DNA from: Candidatus Halocynthiibacter alkanivorans
GTDB taxonomy: Bacteria; Pseudomonadota; Alphaproteobacteria; Rhodobacterales; Rhodobacteraceae
Assembly (NCBI RefSeq): GCF_003333265.1
Contig: NZ_QOLB01000157.1
Span: 1-42,851 of the forward strand
Direction of reading: 5' to 3'
Length of the DNA stretch: 42,851 nucleotides
Position numbers and translations under genes: made by a program
Shown here: positions 7,925-17,108 of the stretch, in pieces
How the letters are laid out: every line of letters begins with the position of its first letter
How positions within the stretch are numbered: the stretch's first letter is position 1
Notes under the pieces: model-generated
Told to the model about the DNA's origin: nothing
Databases searched by the model: none
Seen by the model: the letters and a program-made list of their open reading frames with translations, nothing else

Positions 7925-10900
7925 GTGACAAATTTTGAAGATCTAATTTTTCATGATGAAGAAGCGCTGCTTGATCGTCTGTCAGACGGTATTAAAGAAA
8001 CCTCAAAAGAGGTAGTTTTTGTTGTAGGTGCACCGCTCACCGCTCCGGAAGAAGTAGGGCAACCGGGTGTGTCAGATGTAAGTGATATGATTGAAGATAT
8101 ACGCGGGCGGTTTCCCGACGGCACGGGGCCTCACATCACTCTTGAGAACAACATTGCTACCGCATCAAATAAGTATCATGCCGCATTTCATTTTCTTCAA
8201 GGACGAAGAGGGCAAGACGTATGCAACAAAGTGGTTCGCAAGGCTGTTTTATGTTCGAGGCACACAACTGCCGACCATGAACCCAATAGTGTTGATCCTC
8301 TCCATTTGAACGACGAAAACCTTAGCCAATTCGAAGCCGATGTTGCTGGCTGGCACCTTTCGAGTGGAGTAGAGGCATTAGGGCGGCTAATTTCTACCGA
8401 GCCAAACACTTTTGGTAAGACGATATTAACGTCCAACTTTGATCCATTGGTTGAGGTATCAATTCGTCGCGCTGGCGGCCAATCGTGGCAAACTTCGTTG
8501 ATACAAGATGCAGACTTAGGAAATACCAACGCTGACGGATGCCGTGTCATTCATTTCCATGGCTTCTGGCGAGGAACGGATACGTTGCACACCGGAACGC
8601 AGCTACTTCAGACCCGCCCTGCTCTAAAATCTTCTTTACTTGAGATATTGAAAGACAAATTAGTCGTCGTAATCGCATATGGGGGGTGGGAAGATATACT
8701 TACGGCAGCACTGAAAGAGTTGACCGGAAATGGCGCTGCCTTCCCCGAAGTTTTGTGGACGTTCTATGATAGCGCTCCGGCCATTCCTGCGCATCTGCGC
8801 TCAGTATTGCAGCCGGGCCTCAATCGCGGACGAACTAGCCTTTATGCTGGCATTGACTGCCATTCCTTTCTTCCAAAGCTTATCGATTTCTGGTCTAACG
8901 ATGCGACAGCCCAGTCCGCAGGGACTGCGTCCCAGAATGAACCCCATCCATTCTCCATAACCTCTACCGCACTTAAGCAATTAGATTGCGACCGTCCGCC
9001 TCATATTGAAGCATGGGTGGGACGTGACGCTGAGCTACGCTCGCTAGAAACCACGCAGTCACCAGTTGTGATCCTTTCTGGAATAGGTGGCCAAGGCAAA
9101 TCACTGACAGCAGCTAAGCACATTAAGGATACATTTGCGTCAACAACCAAATTTCGATTTTGGGATTGGCGCGACTGCAAAGAGGCCGCTGATAGCATAC
9201 GAACTCAAGTTATTGCTGCTGTTGACAGGATAACCTCAGAGGAAACAACAAGTGACATGTTGGTCAGTTCAAGTGACGCAGATTTAGCTGACTTGCTGGT
9301 AGCTCGCAGTGCGGAGTCTCAAACTATTTTTGTGTTCGACAATGTAGATCACTATGTCGATTTGGAAAATTTCCGTTTTGTCGGCCTTTTGGACAAACTA
9401 GTGAAAGCTTTCGCAACTTCCCCTACGACGAGCAAAATCATTCTAACATGTCGTCCGCAGGTGAGGTATTCAGAAGCAAGCATAATTACCATACCAATGC
9501 CCGGTCTTAATTTGGATGAAACCGAGGCCCTATTTGAAAAGCGCGGAGTGGCCAATGACGCTTGCAAAACAGCGGATATTCAGGCAGCCCACGAGATGAC
9601 GGACGGGCATCCGTTCTGGCTAGATCTAATGGCCGTACAAGTCGCGCAGGTTCCGGGAACAACGCTAAGTGGTTTGCTCGAAGATATTAGACGTGGCAGA
9701 GAAGAAAGCCCTAACGTTCTTTCGTCTATCTGGGCGCGCCTATCAGAAAATGAGCAGTTGTTGCTGAGGATCATGGCGGAAGCAGTAAGAGCTGAAACAA
9801 AAGACACTCTGGAAAAGTATGTCTCCACAAAGTTGCGCTATAATAAATTCGACAAGTCACTCAGATCACTAATCCGTCTGAACCTTGTCGTTATAAAGCC
9901 GGAGGTGAACGCGCCGGACTTGTACGACTTGCATCCGCTGGTTCGGCAGTTCGTAAAGCAAAATTTCTCCCCAGCCGAAAGGCAAGATTATATCAAATTG
10001 GTAATTGGCCAATACAATGCCATCATCGTTTCTTTGACAAGCCTACTCGGGTTCTCCTTGCCACTTCCTTTGCTTGGGCGATGGACTCAAAAGGCTGAGC
10101 TGGAAATTAGGGCAAAGCTGTTTCAGGATGCGGCTAACACCTTGACGGCTGCGAAGAGCGCCCTTCTTGGCGGGGGCCATGCTGAGGAGTTTGTTCGTGT
10201 TGCCCGCATGTTTGTCGAAAGGTTGGACTGGAGTACTGCGCCTACCGAGATTTCGGGTTTTAATGGGATTGTATCCGAGCTTGTTGAATGTTTGGACCAG
10301 CTTGGAGATCATGCTGGCGCAGATTCTATCTTCGAGCAATTTGAAGCGACGATTCCTGAGAAAACAGCGCGATACATCCTTTACTGTGACATGAAGGCGT
10401 ATTCTTTTTGGCAGCGGGGAGATTTTAAACGTGCTGTTGAATGGGGCGAAGCGGGGCTGGATCTGAAAGCACAAACTAACGTTGATACCCAATATGGGGA
10501 CGAACACCATTTGGCGTTAGCAAGGCGTGACGCTGGCGAAATTGAGCCTGCACTCGAGTTCTTCCTTGGAGGGTCGTCAGTCGAAGAGATAGCGGAGGGA
10601 ACTTCTGACAGTGAGGACCACGATGGACCTAAGTTCGGGAACATTGGGCGTTGCCTGCAGCTTAAAGGGAACACGGAATATGCTTTAATCTTTTACAAAA
10701 AATCAATTCGTAAATTGGATAATGACACTGCATCTAATCGCCTTTCAAACGCCGCCTTTGCACGCCAGTGGATTGCTGAATGCCTAGAAGACCATGACAA
10801 TAATTTATTGGCTTTAGCATTTTCCACAAGTGCGGAGGACATACTTAAGAGTATATCTCCAAGCCGAGCAAAGATTCTCGCTCAATTAAGCAAACGAATC

Positions 10901-11005
10901 CGCCTAAAACTTCCTCAGGATCAGAGAATTATGGATGATAGCAGGGCAAACCGTCGGATTAAGAAGTGGATGAATGGCGGATCTGATGATTTGCAAAACG
11001 TGTGA
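7925..11005 (+). CDS. SIR2-STAND NTPase, probable anti-phage (Avs-like) protein
   Basis: 1026 residues, GTG start at 7925. Domains in order: a SIR2-like NAD-binding domain (about 25-330) with VVFVVGAP, ILTSNFD (N~170), VIHFHGFW (H~210/212) and VVVIAYGGWED; a STAND NTPase domain (about 370-640) with Walker A GIGGQGKS at ~386-393, Walker B TIFVFDNVD at ~468-475, the LTCRP sensor-like motif and GHPFWLDL; and an alpha-helical C-terminal half with TPR-like pairs (SFWQRGDFKRAVEWGEAG, GNTEYALIFYKKSIRKL). This is the plan of SIR2-STAND defence proteins such as Avs5: sensing of a phage protein by the repeats, then NAD+ depletion by SIR2. The gene is visibly poorer in G+C than its flanks, has its own transcript unit, and sits in prophage cargo. 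Function in this host is inferred. Confidence 0.85.
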   Translation: MTNFEDLIFHDEEALLDRLSDGIKETSKEVVFVVGAPLTAPEEVGQPGVSDVSDMIEDIRGRFPDGTGPHITLENNIATASNKYHAAFHFLQGRRGQDVCNKVVRKAVLCSRHTTADHEPNSVDPLHLNDENLSQFEADVAGWHLSSGVEALGRLISTEPNTFGKTILTSNFDPLVEVSIRRAGGQSWQTSLIQDADLGNTNADGCRVIHFHGFWRGTDTLHTGTQLLQTRPALKSSLLEILKDKLVVVIAYGGWEDILTAALKELTGNGAAFPEVLWTFYDSAPAIPAHLRSVLQPGLNRGRTSLYAGIDCHSFLPKLIDFWSNDATAQSAGTASQNEPHPFSITSTALKQLDCDRPPHIEAWVGRDAELRSLETTQSPVVILSGIGGQGKSLTAAKHIKDTFASTTKFRFWDWRDCKEAADSIRTQVIAAVDRITSEETTSDMLVSSSDADLADLLVARSAESQTIFVFDNVDHYVDLENFRFVGLLDKLVKAFATSPTTSKIILTCRPQVRYSEASIITIPMPGLNLDETEALFEKRGVANDACKTADIQAAHEMTDGHPFWLDLMAVQVAQVPGTTLSGLLEDIRRGREESPNVLSSIWARLSENEQLLLRIMAEAVRAETKDTLEKYVSTKLRYNKFDKSLRSLIRLNLVVIKPEVNAPDLYDLHPLVRQFVKQNFSPAERQDYIKLVIGQYNAIIVSLTSLLGFSLPLPLLGRWTQKAELEIRAKLFQDAANTLTAAKSALLGGGHAEEFVRVARMFVERLDWSTAPTEISGFNGIVSELVECLDQLGDHAGADSIFEQFEATIPEKTARYILYCDMKAYSFWQRGDFKRAVEWGEAGLDLKAQTNVDTQYGDEHHLALARRDAGEIEPALEFFLGGSSVEEIAEGTSDSEDHDGPKFGNIGRCLQLKGNTEYALIFYKKSIRKLDNDTASNRLSNAAFARQWIAECLEDHDNNLLALAFSTSAEDILKSISPSRAKILAQLSKRIRLKLPQDQRIMDDSRANRRIKKWMNGGSDDLQNV

Positions 11006-11034
11006 TTATTAGTTCGGTGCAGGACGGAAAATGT

Positions 11035-11094
11035 GACCGCTTTGGGCTGGGGGCTGCCGTTAGACGTGTTTGGCACGAATGGTAGCTCAGGGCT
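11035..11094. repeat. Diverged direct repeat, copy 1
   Basis: About 60 nt beginning GACCGCTTTGGGCTGG and containing the exact shared stretch TTTGGCACGAATGG. It matches 11475-11534 with roughly seven mismatches in the same orientation, 440 bp apart. The pair brackets the small membrane-protein gene. The sequence style resembles non-coding repeats common between genes of Rhodobacterales; that is from memory. Confidence 0.7.
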
Positions 11095-11143
11095 GGTCTG
11101 GCGCGAACGAATATGGGCTGTTTTGCCCACTTGCACGTCCACG

Positions 11144-11374
11144 TCAGCTAGATCCTTCCTCTTCTTGTATTCTGGCAAGCGCAGTTTCTACCGTTGGCCC
11201 TAGGACCAAAAGAGCGATAATCGTAAAAAAAGGTGAAATGAAAAGTGTGAGGAGAACCCAGCCAAACGCTGACCGGCCGCGTTCTGCTGCCATCGATGCC
11301 GGGAGAAAGATGTAGAGCCACCCCAAAATGATTAGGATCAAACTTACCCAAACAAAGCCCACGATACCGTCCAT
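11144..11374 (-). CDS. Small two-helix membrane protein
   Basis: 76 residues, ATG at 11374 with GAGGAG about 10 nt upstream. The first membrane helix is at about residues 3-23 (GIVGFVWVSLILIILGWLYI). A charged turn AAERGRSAFGW follows, then a second helix at 38-59 (LLTLFISPFFTIIALLVLG). The pattern of a short loop with RGRS-GW before the second helix is common in small bacterial membrane proteins of unknown function. It points opposite to the neighbouring SIR2-STAND gene and lies between two direct repeats. No function can be assigned. Confidence 0.55.
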   Translation of the reverse strand: MDGIVGFVWVSLILIILGWLYIFLPASMAAERGRSAFGWVLLTLFISPFFTIIALLVLGPTVETALARIQEEEGSS

Positions 11375-11781
11375 AACCGCTTTTCTCCTCTGCGCCGACC
11401 ATTAAGCGACCATGAGCAATCGCCCAGGTATTCTCAAGCGATTATTGACCGAGGGTGCAGTACTTAGGCAGAGCGACTGCTTTGAGCTGGGAGCTGCCGT
11501 TAGACGTATTTGGCACGAATGGCCGTTCAGGGCCGATTGTGCCATGGGGTACAACGGGCATATGCCTCCTAGCTAAATGAGCCAACAATGCGTCGGCTGC
11601 CGAGCATAAGCGGGCGATGCACAGAGGATCGAAGATGGGATGCGCTAGGTTTCTGTTATTCTGAAAGAGATGTTTATTTCTTGATGCCAAATGTACTCAG
11701 GCTCTCGAAAAGTCTCGATCGTCCATACGAGCCCTAGACGGCTCTCTTGTTTCAAATTGGCTGATCTAAAAGAGGTTCAAG
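11375..11781. other. Non-coding gap with repeat copy 2
   Basis: This stretch holds the second direct-repeat copy and the leader of the 11782 gene. I see no convincing gene, RNA or terminator in it. Confidence 0.5.
11475..11534. repeat. Diverged direct repeat, copy 2
   Basis: Begins GACTGCTTTGAGCTGG and shares GCTGCCGTTAGACGT and TTTGGCACGAATGG with copy 1 at 11035-11094, same orientation. Confidence 0.7.
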
Positions 11782-12660
11782 ATGCTCACCACCCTGCTTA
11801 CGTTTTACGAACACTACCCCTCCACGCTCCTTCAGCTGAAGAATATCAATCGCTCTTCGCTTTCCTCGGATCTTCTAGAAACGCTGGAATTCCACGGCCA
11901 AAGGCAGAGCGAAATCTTAAATATTGCCCAGCTTTATGTGCTCGATGAGGCAGCACAGACGTTGCTGTATGAACTCTCCGCAAAGATGAAGAAAGACGGG
12001 CTGGAAGACATGTTCAGTCACGTCCAACTCCCGTTTCCTGCCATGTTGTTGACGATTCCACCGGTATCGGAAGGGATGCGACCATTTGCATTGATCACTC
12101 AAGACGAAGGCGCTTTGTACACCCAGGTGTTTCTCGAAGGTAACAACGGTTTCATTCCCAACTTGCTGGTTTTCAAGTCGGAAGGCGCAACGGTCGATAC
12201 TTCGTTTACACCTACCTATCAACTCATGAAGGAAACGGGTGAAAATATCAGTGTTGAGGCTCCGATAAAGCAAGAGCAGCCTATCTGCATCAGTTTCCTC
12301 AGTATGGTTGTAGGTATGTCTGTCTTGTTTCAGCACAAATCGATGCTGGAAACGGAGGAAGTGCCCTTATATCCCCGAGCGGAACGCCGCCGTGCGCAGA
12401 AAGAGGGCAAACCGCTCCCAGGCATGCGAGTGGTAAAGGTTACTCTTGGTGAGCTGGGAAAGCGGCAAATGCAAGCCATGCAAGGGGAAAACGAAGGCGG
12501 AAACGCTGAGAGCAGAACGCGTAGAGCGCATTGGGTGCAGGGTCACTTCATGCGTAACCGCGCAGGCGGCATCAGTTGGCGAAACCCGCACATCCGGGGA
12601 GCCGGTCCTGTTATTGAACAGGAGCGGCATGTGTCAGCTGCCAAAGGTGAATTCGAATAA
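11782..12660 (+). CDS. Unrecognised protein with C-terminal HWVQGHF...WRNPHIRG motif
   Basis: 292 residues, ATG at 11782 with AGAGG 6 nt upstream. There is no signal peptide or membrane segment. Residues 1-150 are a mixed helical/beta region (LLTFYEHYPSTLL at the start, FPAMLLTIPP near 85). Residues 195-245 are rich in Lys, Arg and Glu (ERRRAQKEGKPLPGMRVVKV). The end carries RRAHWVQGHFMRN, then GGISWRNPHIRGAGPV. I recall similar HWV-GH / W-R-PH-RG endings in uncharacterised alphaproteobacterial and phage-associated proteins, but not a function. It lies between the SIR2-STAND and KAP NTPase genes in the cargo zone, so a defence or nucleic-acid role is possible but unsupported by a catalytic motif. 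Confidence 0.6.
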   Translation: MLTTLLTFYEHYPSTLLQLKNINRSSLSSDLLETLEFHGQRQSEILNIAQLYVLDEAAQTLLYELSAKMKKDGLEDMFSHVQLPFPAMLLTIPPVSEGMRPFALITQDEGALYTQVFLEGNNGFIPNLLVFKSEGATVDTSFTPTYQLMKETGENISVEAPIKQEQPICISFLSMVVGMSVLFQHKSMLETEEVPLYPRAERRRAQKEGKPLPGMRVVKVTLGELGKRQMQAMQGENEGGNAESRTRRAHWVQGHFMRNRAGGISWRNPHIRGAGPVIEQERHVSAAKGEFE

Positions 12661-13240
12661 GCTGCCCAACCGCATTCTCGTTGCGCTCGTAGAGGACAAC
12701 GGGAAACTTAGCTTAATGATTGCGCGTGCGGCAGGCCAACGATTTCACACAAGGAATTTGGAGCATAAGTCAGAGCAAGGCTGGCCGAGCCTCTTGCTGC
12801 ACCGGATCACGAACGACCGCTTCGGTGAAGCTGTGCCGCAGCGCCGATGAAAACAACGAATGTCCAGTTTGGGCCGTTCTTGACAGGTAGGGCGGCGGAA
12901 CGTAGTCCGATTGCTGCACCAGGCATATTTCGGAGCGAAGGGCGGAAAGTGTGCATTCGCTGCACGTGCTCGGATCATACCTCAGCAACGCGAAAGCAGT
13001 CATAGACCGAAACTCCCAACTATTCGTGCTGCGTTCCTCGCCAAGGGCAGTAATGCGCAGATTGCGGGCTTTGCAAGGTTTGAGCCATTTCCCCACAGCG
13101 GACCTTCATGCCAAGTGCAGTAAACAGCAGGAAAGAGCCCACATTGGTTTGAGGTGGTCGCGGGAATTCGGACCAGCTGTTAAGGGCGAACGGATTAGGA
13201 AATTAGGATCACACATGGCAAAGAACTTCCACTTGCCACC
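12661..13240. other. Gene-poor gap, degraded intergenic repeats
   Basis: About 580 nt between convergent genes. Fragments such as GCATTCGCTGCACGTGCTCGG and GCGGACCTTCATGCCAAGTGC look like worn copies of the intergenic repeats of Rhodobacterales. Short open frames here have no start signals or recognisable domains. No RNA gene or clear terminator was seen. Confidence 0.4.
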
Positions 13241-15067
13241 CTACTCGACATCTGAGTCAGCGTTCTCCAAGGACTGCGCCAACTCGATAAGGACTCGAGG
13301 TTTTAGTCTCTTAATCCGCAAAGCACCGAAGCCAGTTTCTCTCTCAGAACGCGCATCAAGTTCATTTAGGAGCTCCAAAGCCCAGTCCTTCTCATCCTTC
13401 AAATCCCGCTCCAGCTGACCGTGACTGAATCTGTTTTCAAGGGCATGATTGACGTTTCGCCAGTTTTCATGATTTCCACCAAGCCAAGCATCAACGAACT
13501 CGGTAACAGGAATTTCATGTAGCAGAGGGATAGTCGCGTATGGATTGTGGCCAGAGCTGGTAGGCGAAACAGCCTCGAATAAGGCCTTGGGGTCCTCCCT
13601 GACTATACGCAAAAGATCTTTTTGGACCTCGGGGAAGGTTTGCCGTAGAGCGTCTTCGCGAGAGCCAATGAGATGGTCCCAGATCTCTTTGAAACGGCCA
13701 GCGTTCGCTTCGCTTACCCAGTAGGCAAATCCATCGTAGGATCTATCAAACTCATCAAACCATCGCCAGTCAGGCCCTTGTGGGGGCAACCGGCCGCAAT
13801 CCAACAAATCATTTAAGTATGACTTGCTTTCCCTGACAACTTCGTCGGCGGTTCGGTCAATAATTCCGTTCTCTGCCATCATCATGCGCAAACAGAAAAT
13901 GTGCAGCATTTCACCAGAATCCGTCACCTCGCGTTTTTCGAATTGCTGCTCCATCTTCTCGCGGGCTACTTCAACGGTCTCATCATCCAGATCATCGAAG
14001 TGGATAACCACCTTCCACGGCGGAACCTCCTCCGGGACCAAGAAGTGAGGCGAGTTGTTGATGGATGCCTGAATCTCTTCGATAGGATATCGGCCCTCAA
14101 TAAGCGTCGCGACCAAAACACCATCATTCAGCATTCCAGTTTCGAGTTCGATACTCGGATATTTCTCATCGGCTACCACCAGTGGGGGCGTCTCAGGCTG
14201 ATCCTTGGCTTTGCGACGATCACGCATCATGTGACCTATCCGAACGCCCCTCCTATTACGTAGGTCCTTTTCCACGAGCTGCCCTGATCGGACTTCGACC
14301 CCCAGCGCCGTAAAGGTCTGCACCAGCTCAATCATGGCTTCGGCATTTTTCTGGTGCTTTACATTCAGTGCGCTGTACAACCTGACCAGATCTTCAACGG
14401 CGTGCTTCAATATTCGAAGTGACTTCACCTTGGATTGCCGGAAGACATCTTCGATTTGAGCCTTGTGAGCAGCTACGAAATCTCTGGCTTTTTCCACCTT
14501 GATCTCACTCAAGAATCTCCCGAAAGCTCGTTCAATTTGAGGCTCTACGAGAACGGTTTGACCGAATGTCTTTTCTTTCAAGGTTCGGAAGTCTTTACCC
14601 AGTAGTTTCTCGTCGTCATGGGCGACTACAACAACGCGAAAATCCTTGTGTTCGACATATGAGTTTATCGCTCCCAGCACTTCCTTGAGGTCAAGGCCAC
14701 TTCTCTCCAGATCATCGAAAATTAAGATCTTTTCAGGCTTCAACTCGTTTCTAAGTAATGCATTGGCAATATCGGGAACGAACCCCAAAGGGACAGTAAA
14801 TCCAACGGCACCAACGTCCTGGCCGCGGAATTTTTCAAAAAAACCGCGCGTTTTCGCCTTGGTCGGGTGGGCGGCAGCGAATACCTCAGCATGAATTTTA
14901 TCGACCGATTGGACACCATACAGGCTCACGTAAACGCGACTTTCTTCGGGGATGCACTCTCTGACCTGAAACGTCTTCCCCGTCCCCCAAGCTCCAGTTA
15001 CAAGAACGGCATAGCCTGGAGCCTTGAGGGAGACATAGTGTTTCAGGTAGTCTTCGAGGTGAGTCAT
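13241..15067 (-). CDS. KAP-family P-loop NTPase
   Basis: 608 residues, ATG at 15067. Walker A is GAWGTGKT (residues 25-32) and Walker B is [11 protein letters not shown] (114-124), followed by [11 protein letters not shown], the usual KAP pattern. The KAP domain covers about residues 1-260. The rest is helical and charged, with no second catalytic domain recognised and no obvious membrane insertion, though many KAP proteins have one. KAP NTPases include PifA of the F plasmid, which blocks phage T7, and several uncharacterised defence-island proteins. With its position in prophage cargo this suggests a sensor or defence ATPase, but the function is inferred. It is read toward the 292-residue gene and is separated from the IS30 stub by its own leader. 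Confidence 0.8.
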   Translation of the reverse strand: MTHLEDYLKHYVSLKAPGYAVLVTGAWGTGKTFQVRECIPEESRVYVSLYGVQSVDKIHAEVFAAAHPTKAKTRGFFEKFRGQDVGAVGFTVPLGFVPDIANALLRNELKPEKILIFDDLERSGLDLKEVLGAINSYVEHKDFRVVVVAHDDEKLLGKDFRTLKEKTFGQTVLVEPQIERAFGRFLSEIKVEKARDFVAAHKAQIEDVFRQSKVKSLRILKHAVEDLVRLYSALNVKHQKNAEAMIELVQTFTALGVEVRSGQLVEKDLRNRRGVRIGHMMRDRRKAKDQPETPPLVVADEKYPSIELETGMLNDGVLVATLIEGRYPIEEIQASINNSPHFLVPEEVPPWKVVIHFDDLDDETVEVAREKMEQQFEKREVTDSGEMLHIFCLRMMMAENGIIDRTADEVVRESKSYLNDLLDCGRLPPQGPDWRWFDEFDRSYDGFAYWVSEANAGRFKEIWDHLIGSREDALRQTFPEVQKDLLRIVREDPKALFEAVSPTSSGHNPYATIPLLHEIPVTEFVDAWLGGNHENWRNVNHALENRFSHGQLERDLKDEKDWALELLNELDARSERETGFGALRIKRLKPRVLIELAQSLENADSDVE

Positions 15068-15374
15068 GAAAGTGCCTTTTTCTGAAATGCTTCTAAGTCT
15101 TTGCTCGGCAGGGAACTTTTGCCAACAGTTTGAACAGCTTAAAGCATCCCAAACAACCCTGGAGTCATTGCCCTATATAGTTTTGCCTATGACGGAGAGC
15201 AAAGCAGATGCTACAATCGGTGCTGCGAAATCTGATGACATTCCAAAAGCCCAACAAAACAAGGGCTTTCAGATTGTGTCGTCCCCATCCATCATCGGGC
15301 CGATCAGGTACGGGAATGATACGAAATCAATTTACATTCATTGGCCTAATTTTGCCACGATTGCTCTGACACCG
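15068..15374. other. Leader of the KAP gene; no supported gene
   Basis: About 300 nt upstream of the KAP gene. A plus-strand frame starting at 15066 runs through it into the IS30 stub, but its first ~100 residues match nothing I recognise, and its start codon overlaps the KAP start on the other strand. AT-rich patches suit a minus-strand promoter, but no clear -35/-10 pair can be chosen. Confidence 0.35.
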
Positions 15375-15503
15375 GACCTTTCCGTTCATTCCCAAGCCAA
15401 ACTCAGTGCCATCGCCAGGCAGCTCAATGAGCGGCCCCGCAAGACCTTGCAGTATCAAACGCCAGCTGAAAGGTTTGCAGAGTGTGTTGCGGCGATCAGT
15501 TGA
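15375..15503 (+). pseudogene. IS30-family transposase, 3' remnant
   Basis: The last 42 codons read [20 protein letters not shown], then [14 protein letters not shown], the characteristic C-terminus of IS30 transposases (LN-RPRKTL-TP). Everything upstream of the conserved D is unrelated, so the DDE catalytic core is gone. It sits about 240 nt inside the tRNA-Pro boundary and is another sign of repeated insertion and loss in this zone. Confidence 0.8.
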
Positions 15504-15742
15504 ACGCACCGCCGACCGCGGCCATTGCCTCAGTTGCGAAAGCTCATTGCGTCGGTTAATGGCCACGGAGCATGTGGGTAATAATCCAGTGCAATGGATC
15601 GCAAACTTTGGGTTCACAATCCCTTGTGATGGCAACAGTCTACTTCCAAAATCAGTTTACAAAACGCTTGTAACCCATTGATTTTCAACAGGCGTTTTTG
15701 CGCTGGTTTACAAATTAGCGCTGCGTTCTGAACGTCTTGCCC

Positions 15743-15791
15743 CGGTTTTGGGTACCGTAGGTCGCAAGTTCGAATCTTGCCGTCCCGACCA
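15743..15791 (+). other. tRNA-Pro(TGG) 3' fragment, candidate attachment site
   Basis: The sequence reproduces a tRNA-Pro from the anticodon arm to CCA: loop TTTGGGT with anticodon TGG at 15749-15751, T-arm GCAAG-TTCGAAT-CTTGC at 15766-15782 region, 3' acceptor strand CGTCCCG, discriminator A and CCA ending at 15791. The required 5' acceptor strand CGGGACG and D-arm are not found upstream, so it is not a working tRNA gene. Integrases often target this half of a tRNA gene and leave such a copy at the far end of the element. With the tRNA read on the plus strand, the element lies to the left, which agrees with phage genes at 1-15.5 kb and chromosome after 15791. Confidence 0.8.
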
Positions 15792-16283
15792 TTAAAAACA
15801 ATGACTTACCCGGTCATTGATGCAGAGAGAGCCCCTCCGGTCTGCAGCGCAGCTTACTCACTTTTTAATGTTACCAGCTTGGTCTGTTGTCGTGTTTATA
15901 TCGATCAATTGTCGCCGGATGCCCGCGTGACATGTCGGTATGTAATACGGCGCACTGCGCATTGCTTTAATCGTCTCTGCTGACGGGCGGTGCCGTCTCA
16001 TGTTGATATTTCCCCCGGTGCGTATCGAAGCGGTCCTGGATCAAATGTTGGCTGCTGCAGCTTGTTCAGTCAGCCATTTTCGGGCAGGCGGGCGCCATAC
16101 AACAAAGCTGCGTGGCCGGATCAATTCGCCTTGTGCGGCGTACTTCCAGGTGATCTGAAAACTTGTTTTGGCGCCTGCGACTTTATGAAGGAACCAGCCA
16201 CCCAATTTTTGCCACACATGCCGGAATTTAGGGTAGTCGTGTTCCGGAGGCAAAAGTCAAAACAGAGCAATTTGGGTGTTCAT
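15792..16283. other. Gap after the attachment site
   Basis: About 490 nt with no gene I can support. The plus-strand frame that enters the sterol desaturase gene is open from 15990, but that part shows no family similarity and is not needed for the domain. Confidence 0.45.
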
Positions 16284-17108
16284 ATGATCGATTTATTCAG
16301 TTTCGGATTTAGTTCTTCCCTTACGGCGGTGCAGGGGCTTTTGATGCCCGCTCTTTTCTTTTTGTTGATTGGGTTGGCGGTCAAAAAGGCAAAACTGATA
16401 ACCGACGTTAAAAAGAGCGCTAAGGAAAGCACGCTGAACGTCAAAATTTTTCTTTTCGATTCGTTCGCGATGTCACCCGTCATTATTCTCGTATCGTTGA
16501 CGGTGAACAGTTTCTTCCAATGGCACGGCTGGACACTTGTCAGCCAGGAAAGCTGGTCAGAACTCCCCAAAGAGATTGTCATCGTTATCGCCGTGTTTGC
16601 CGGTGATTTTATTGGCTACTGGCGGCATCGTTTAGAGCACACTTGGATATTGTGGCCATCCCACGCTGTTCACCATTCCGATACCCAAATGACATGGTTC
16701 ACGCTTCAGAGGTTTCATCCGGTCAACCGGATTACCACCACCGCGATCGACAGCGCATTTCTGCTGGCTCTGGGCCTGCCGCCGTTTGCCGTTATCGCAA
16801 ATGGATTTGTGCGTCACTACTACGGGTATTTTATTCATGCGGATCTGCCCTGGACCTACGGCTGGCTGGGGCGCATTTTTGTCTCCCCTGCGATGCACAG
16901 ATGGCACCACGCGGCGGATTACAGATTTTTCCAAACGAACTTTGCAACGGTATTTTCAGTGTTTGACCAGGTTTTTGGAACCCACAAAGTACCGGGCCCG
17001 TGCGACTCCAAGCTGGGTGTGACCGACCAGATCGAAGCAAGCCTGATTGGGCAGCTGGGTTATATGTTCAGAAAAAAATCATATAGGCGGGGCCGAAAGC
17101 CCAGGTGA
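16284..17108 (+). CDS. Sterol desaturase / fatty acid hydroxylase family protein
   Basis: 274 residues from ATG 16284, where family-like sequence begins; an upstream in-frame ATG at 15990 would add ~98 residues without similarity. There are four or more hydrophobic stretches, and the histidine boxes of a di-iron membrane hydroxylase are complete: H115-RLE-H119, H127-AV-HH131, H178/H185, and HRWHH at 205-209. Enzymes of this family use O2 to hydroxylate or desaturate lipid or carotenoid chains in the cytoplasmic membrane; the substrate here cannot be told. It is the first chromosomal gene right of the attachment site and faces kynureninase across a 163-nt gap. Confidence 0.88.
   Translation: MIDLFSFGFSSSLTAVQGLLMPALFFLLIGLAVKKAKLITDVKKSAKESTLNVKIFLFDSFAMSPVIILVSLTVNSFFQWHGWTLVSQESWSELPKEIVIVIAVFAGDFIGYWRHRLEHTWILWPSHAVHHSDTQMTWFTLQRFHPVNRITTTAIDSAFLLALGLPPFAVIANGFVRHYYGYFIHADLPWTYGWLGRIFVSPAMHRWHHAADYRFFQTNFATVFSVFDQVFGTHKVPGPCDSKLGVTDQIEASLIGQLGYMFRKKSYRRGRKPR

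Noticed and set aside
1-15700. CRISPR array or diversity-generating retroelement near the tail fibre
   Set aside because: No regularly spaced short repeats and no reverse transcriptase or template/variable repeat pair were seen.
15720-15791. Complete tRNA-Pro gene
   Set aside because: The 5' acceptor strand and D-arm are absent; only the part from the anticodon arm to CCA is present.
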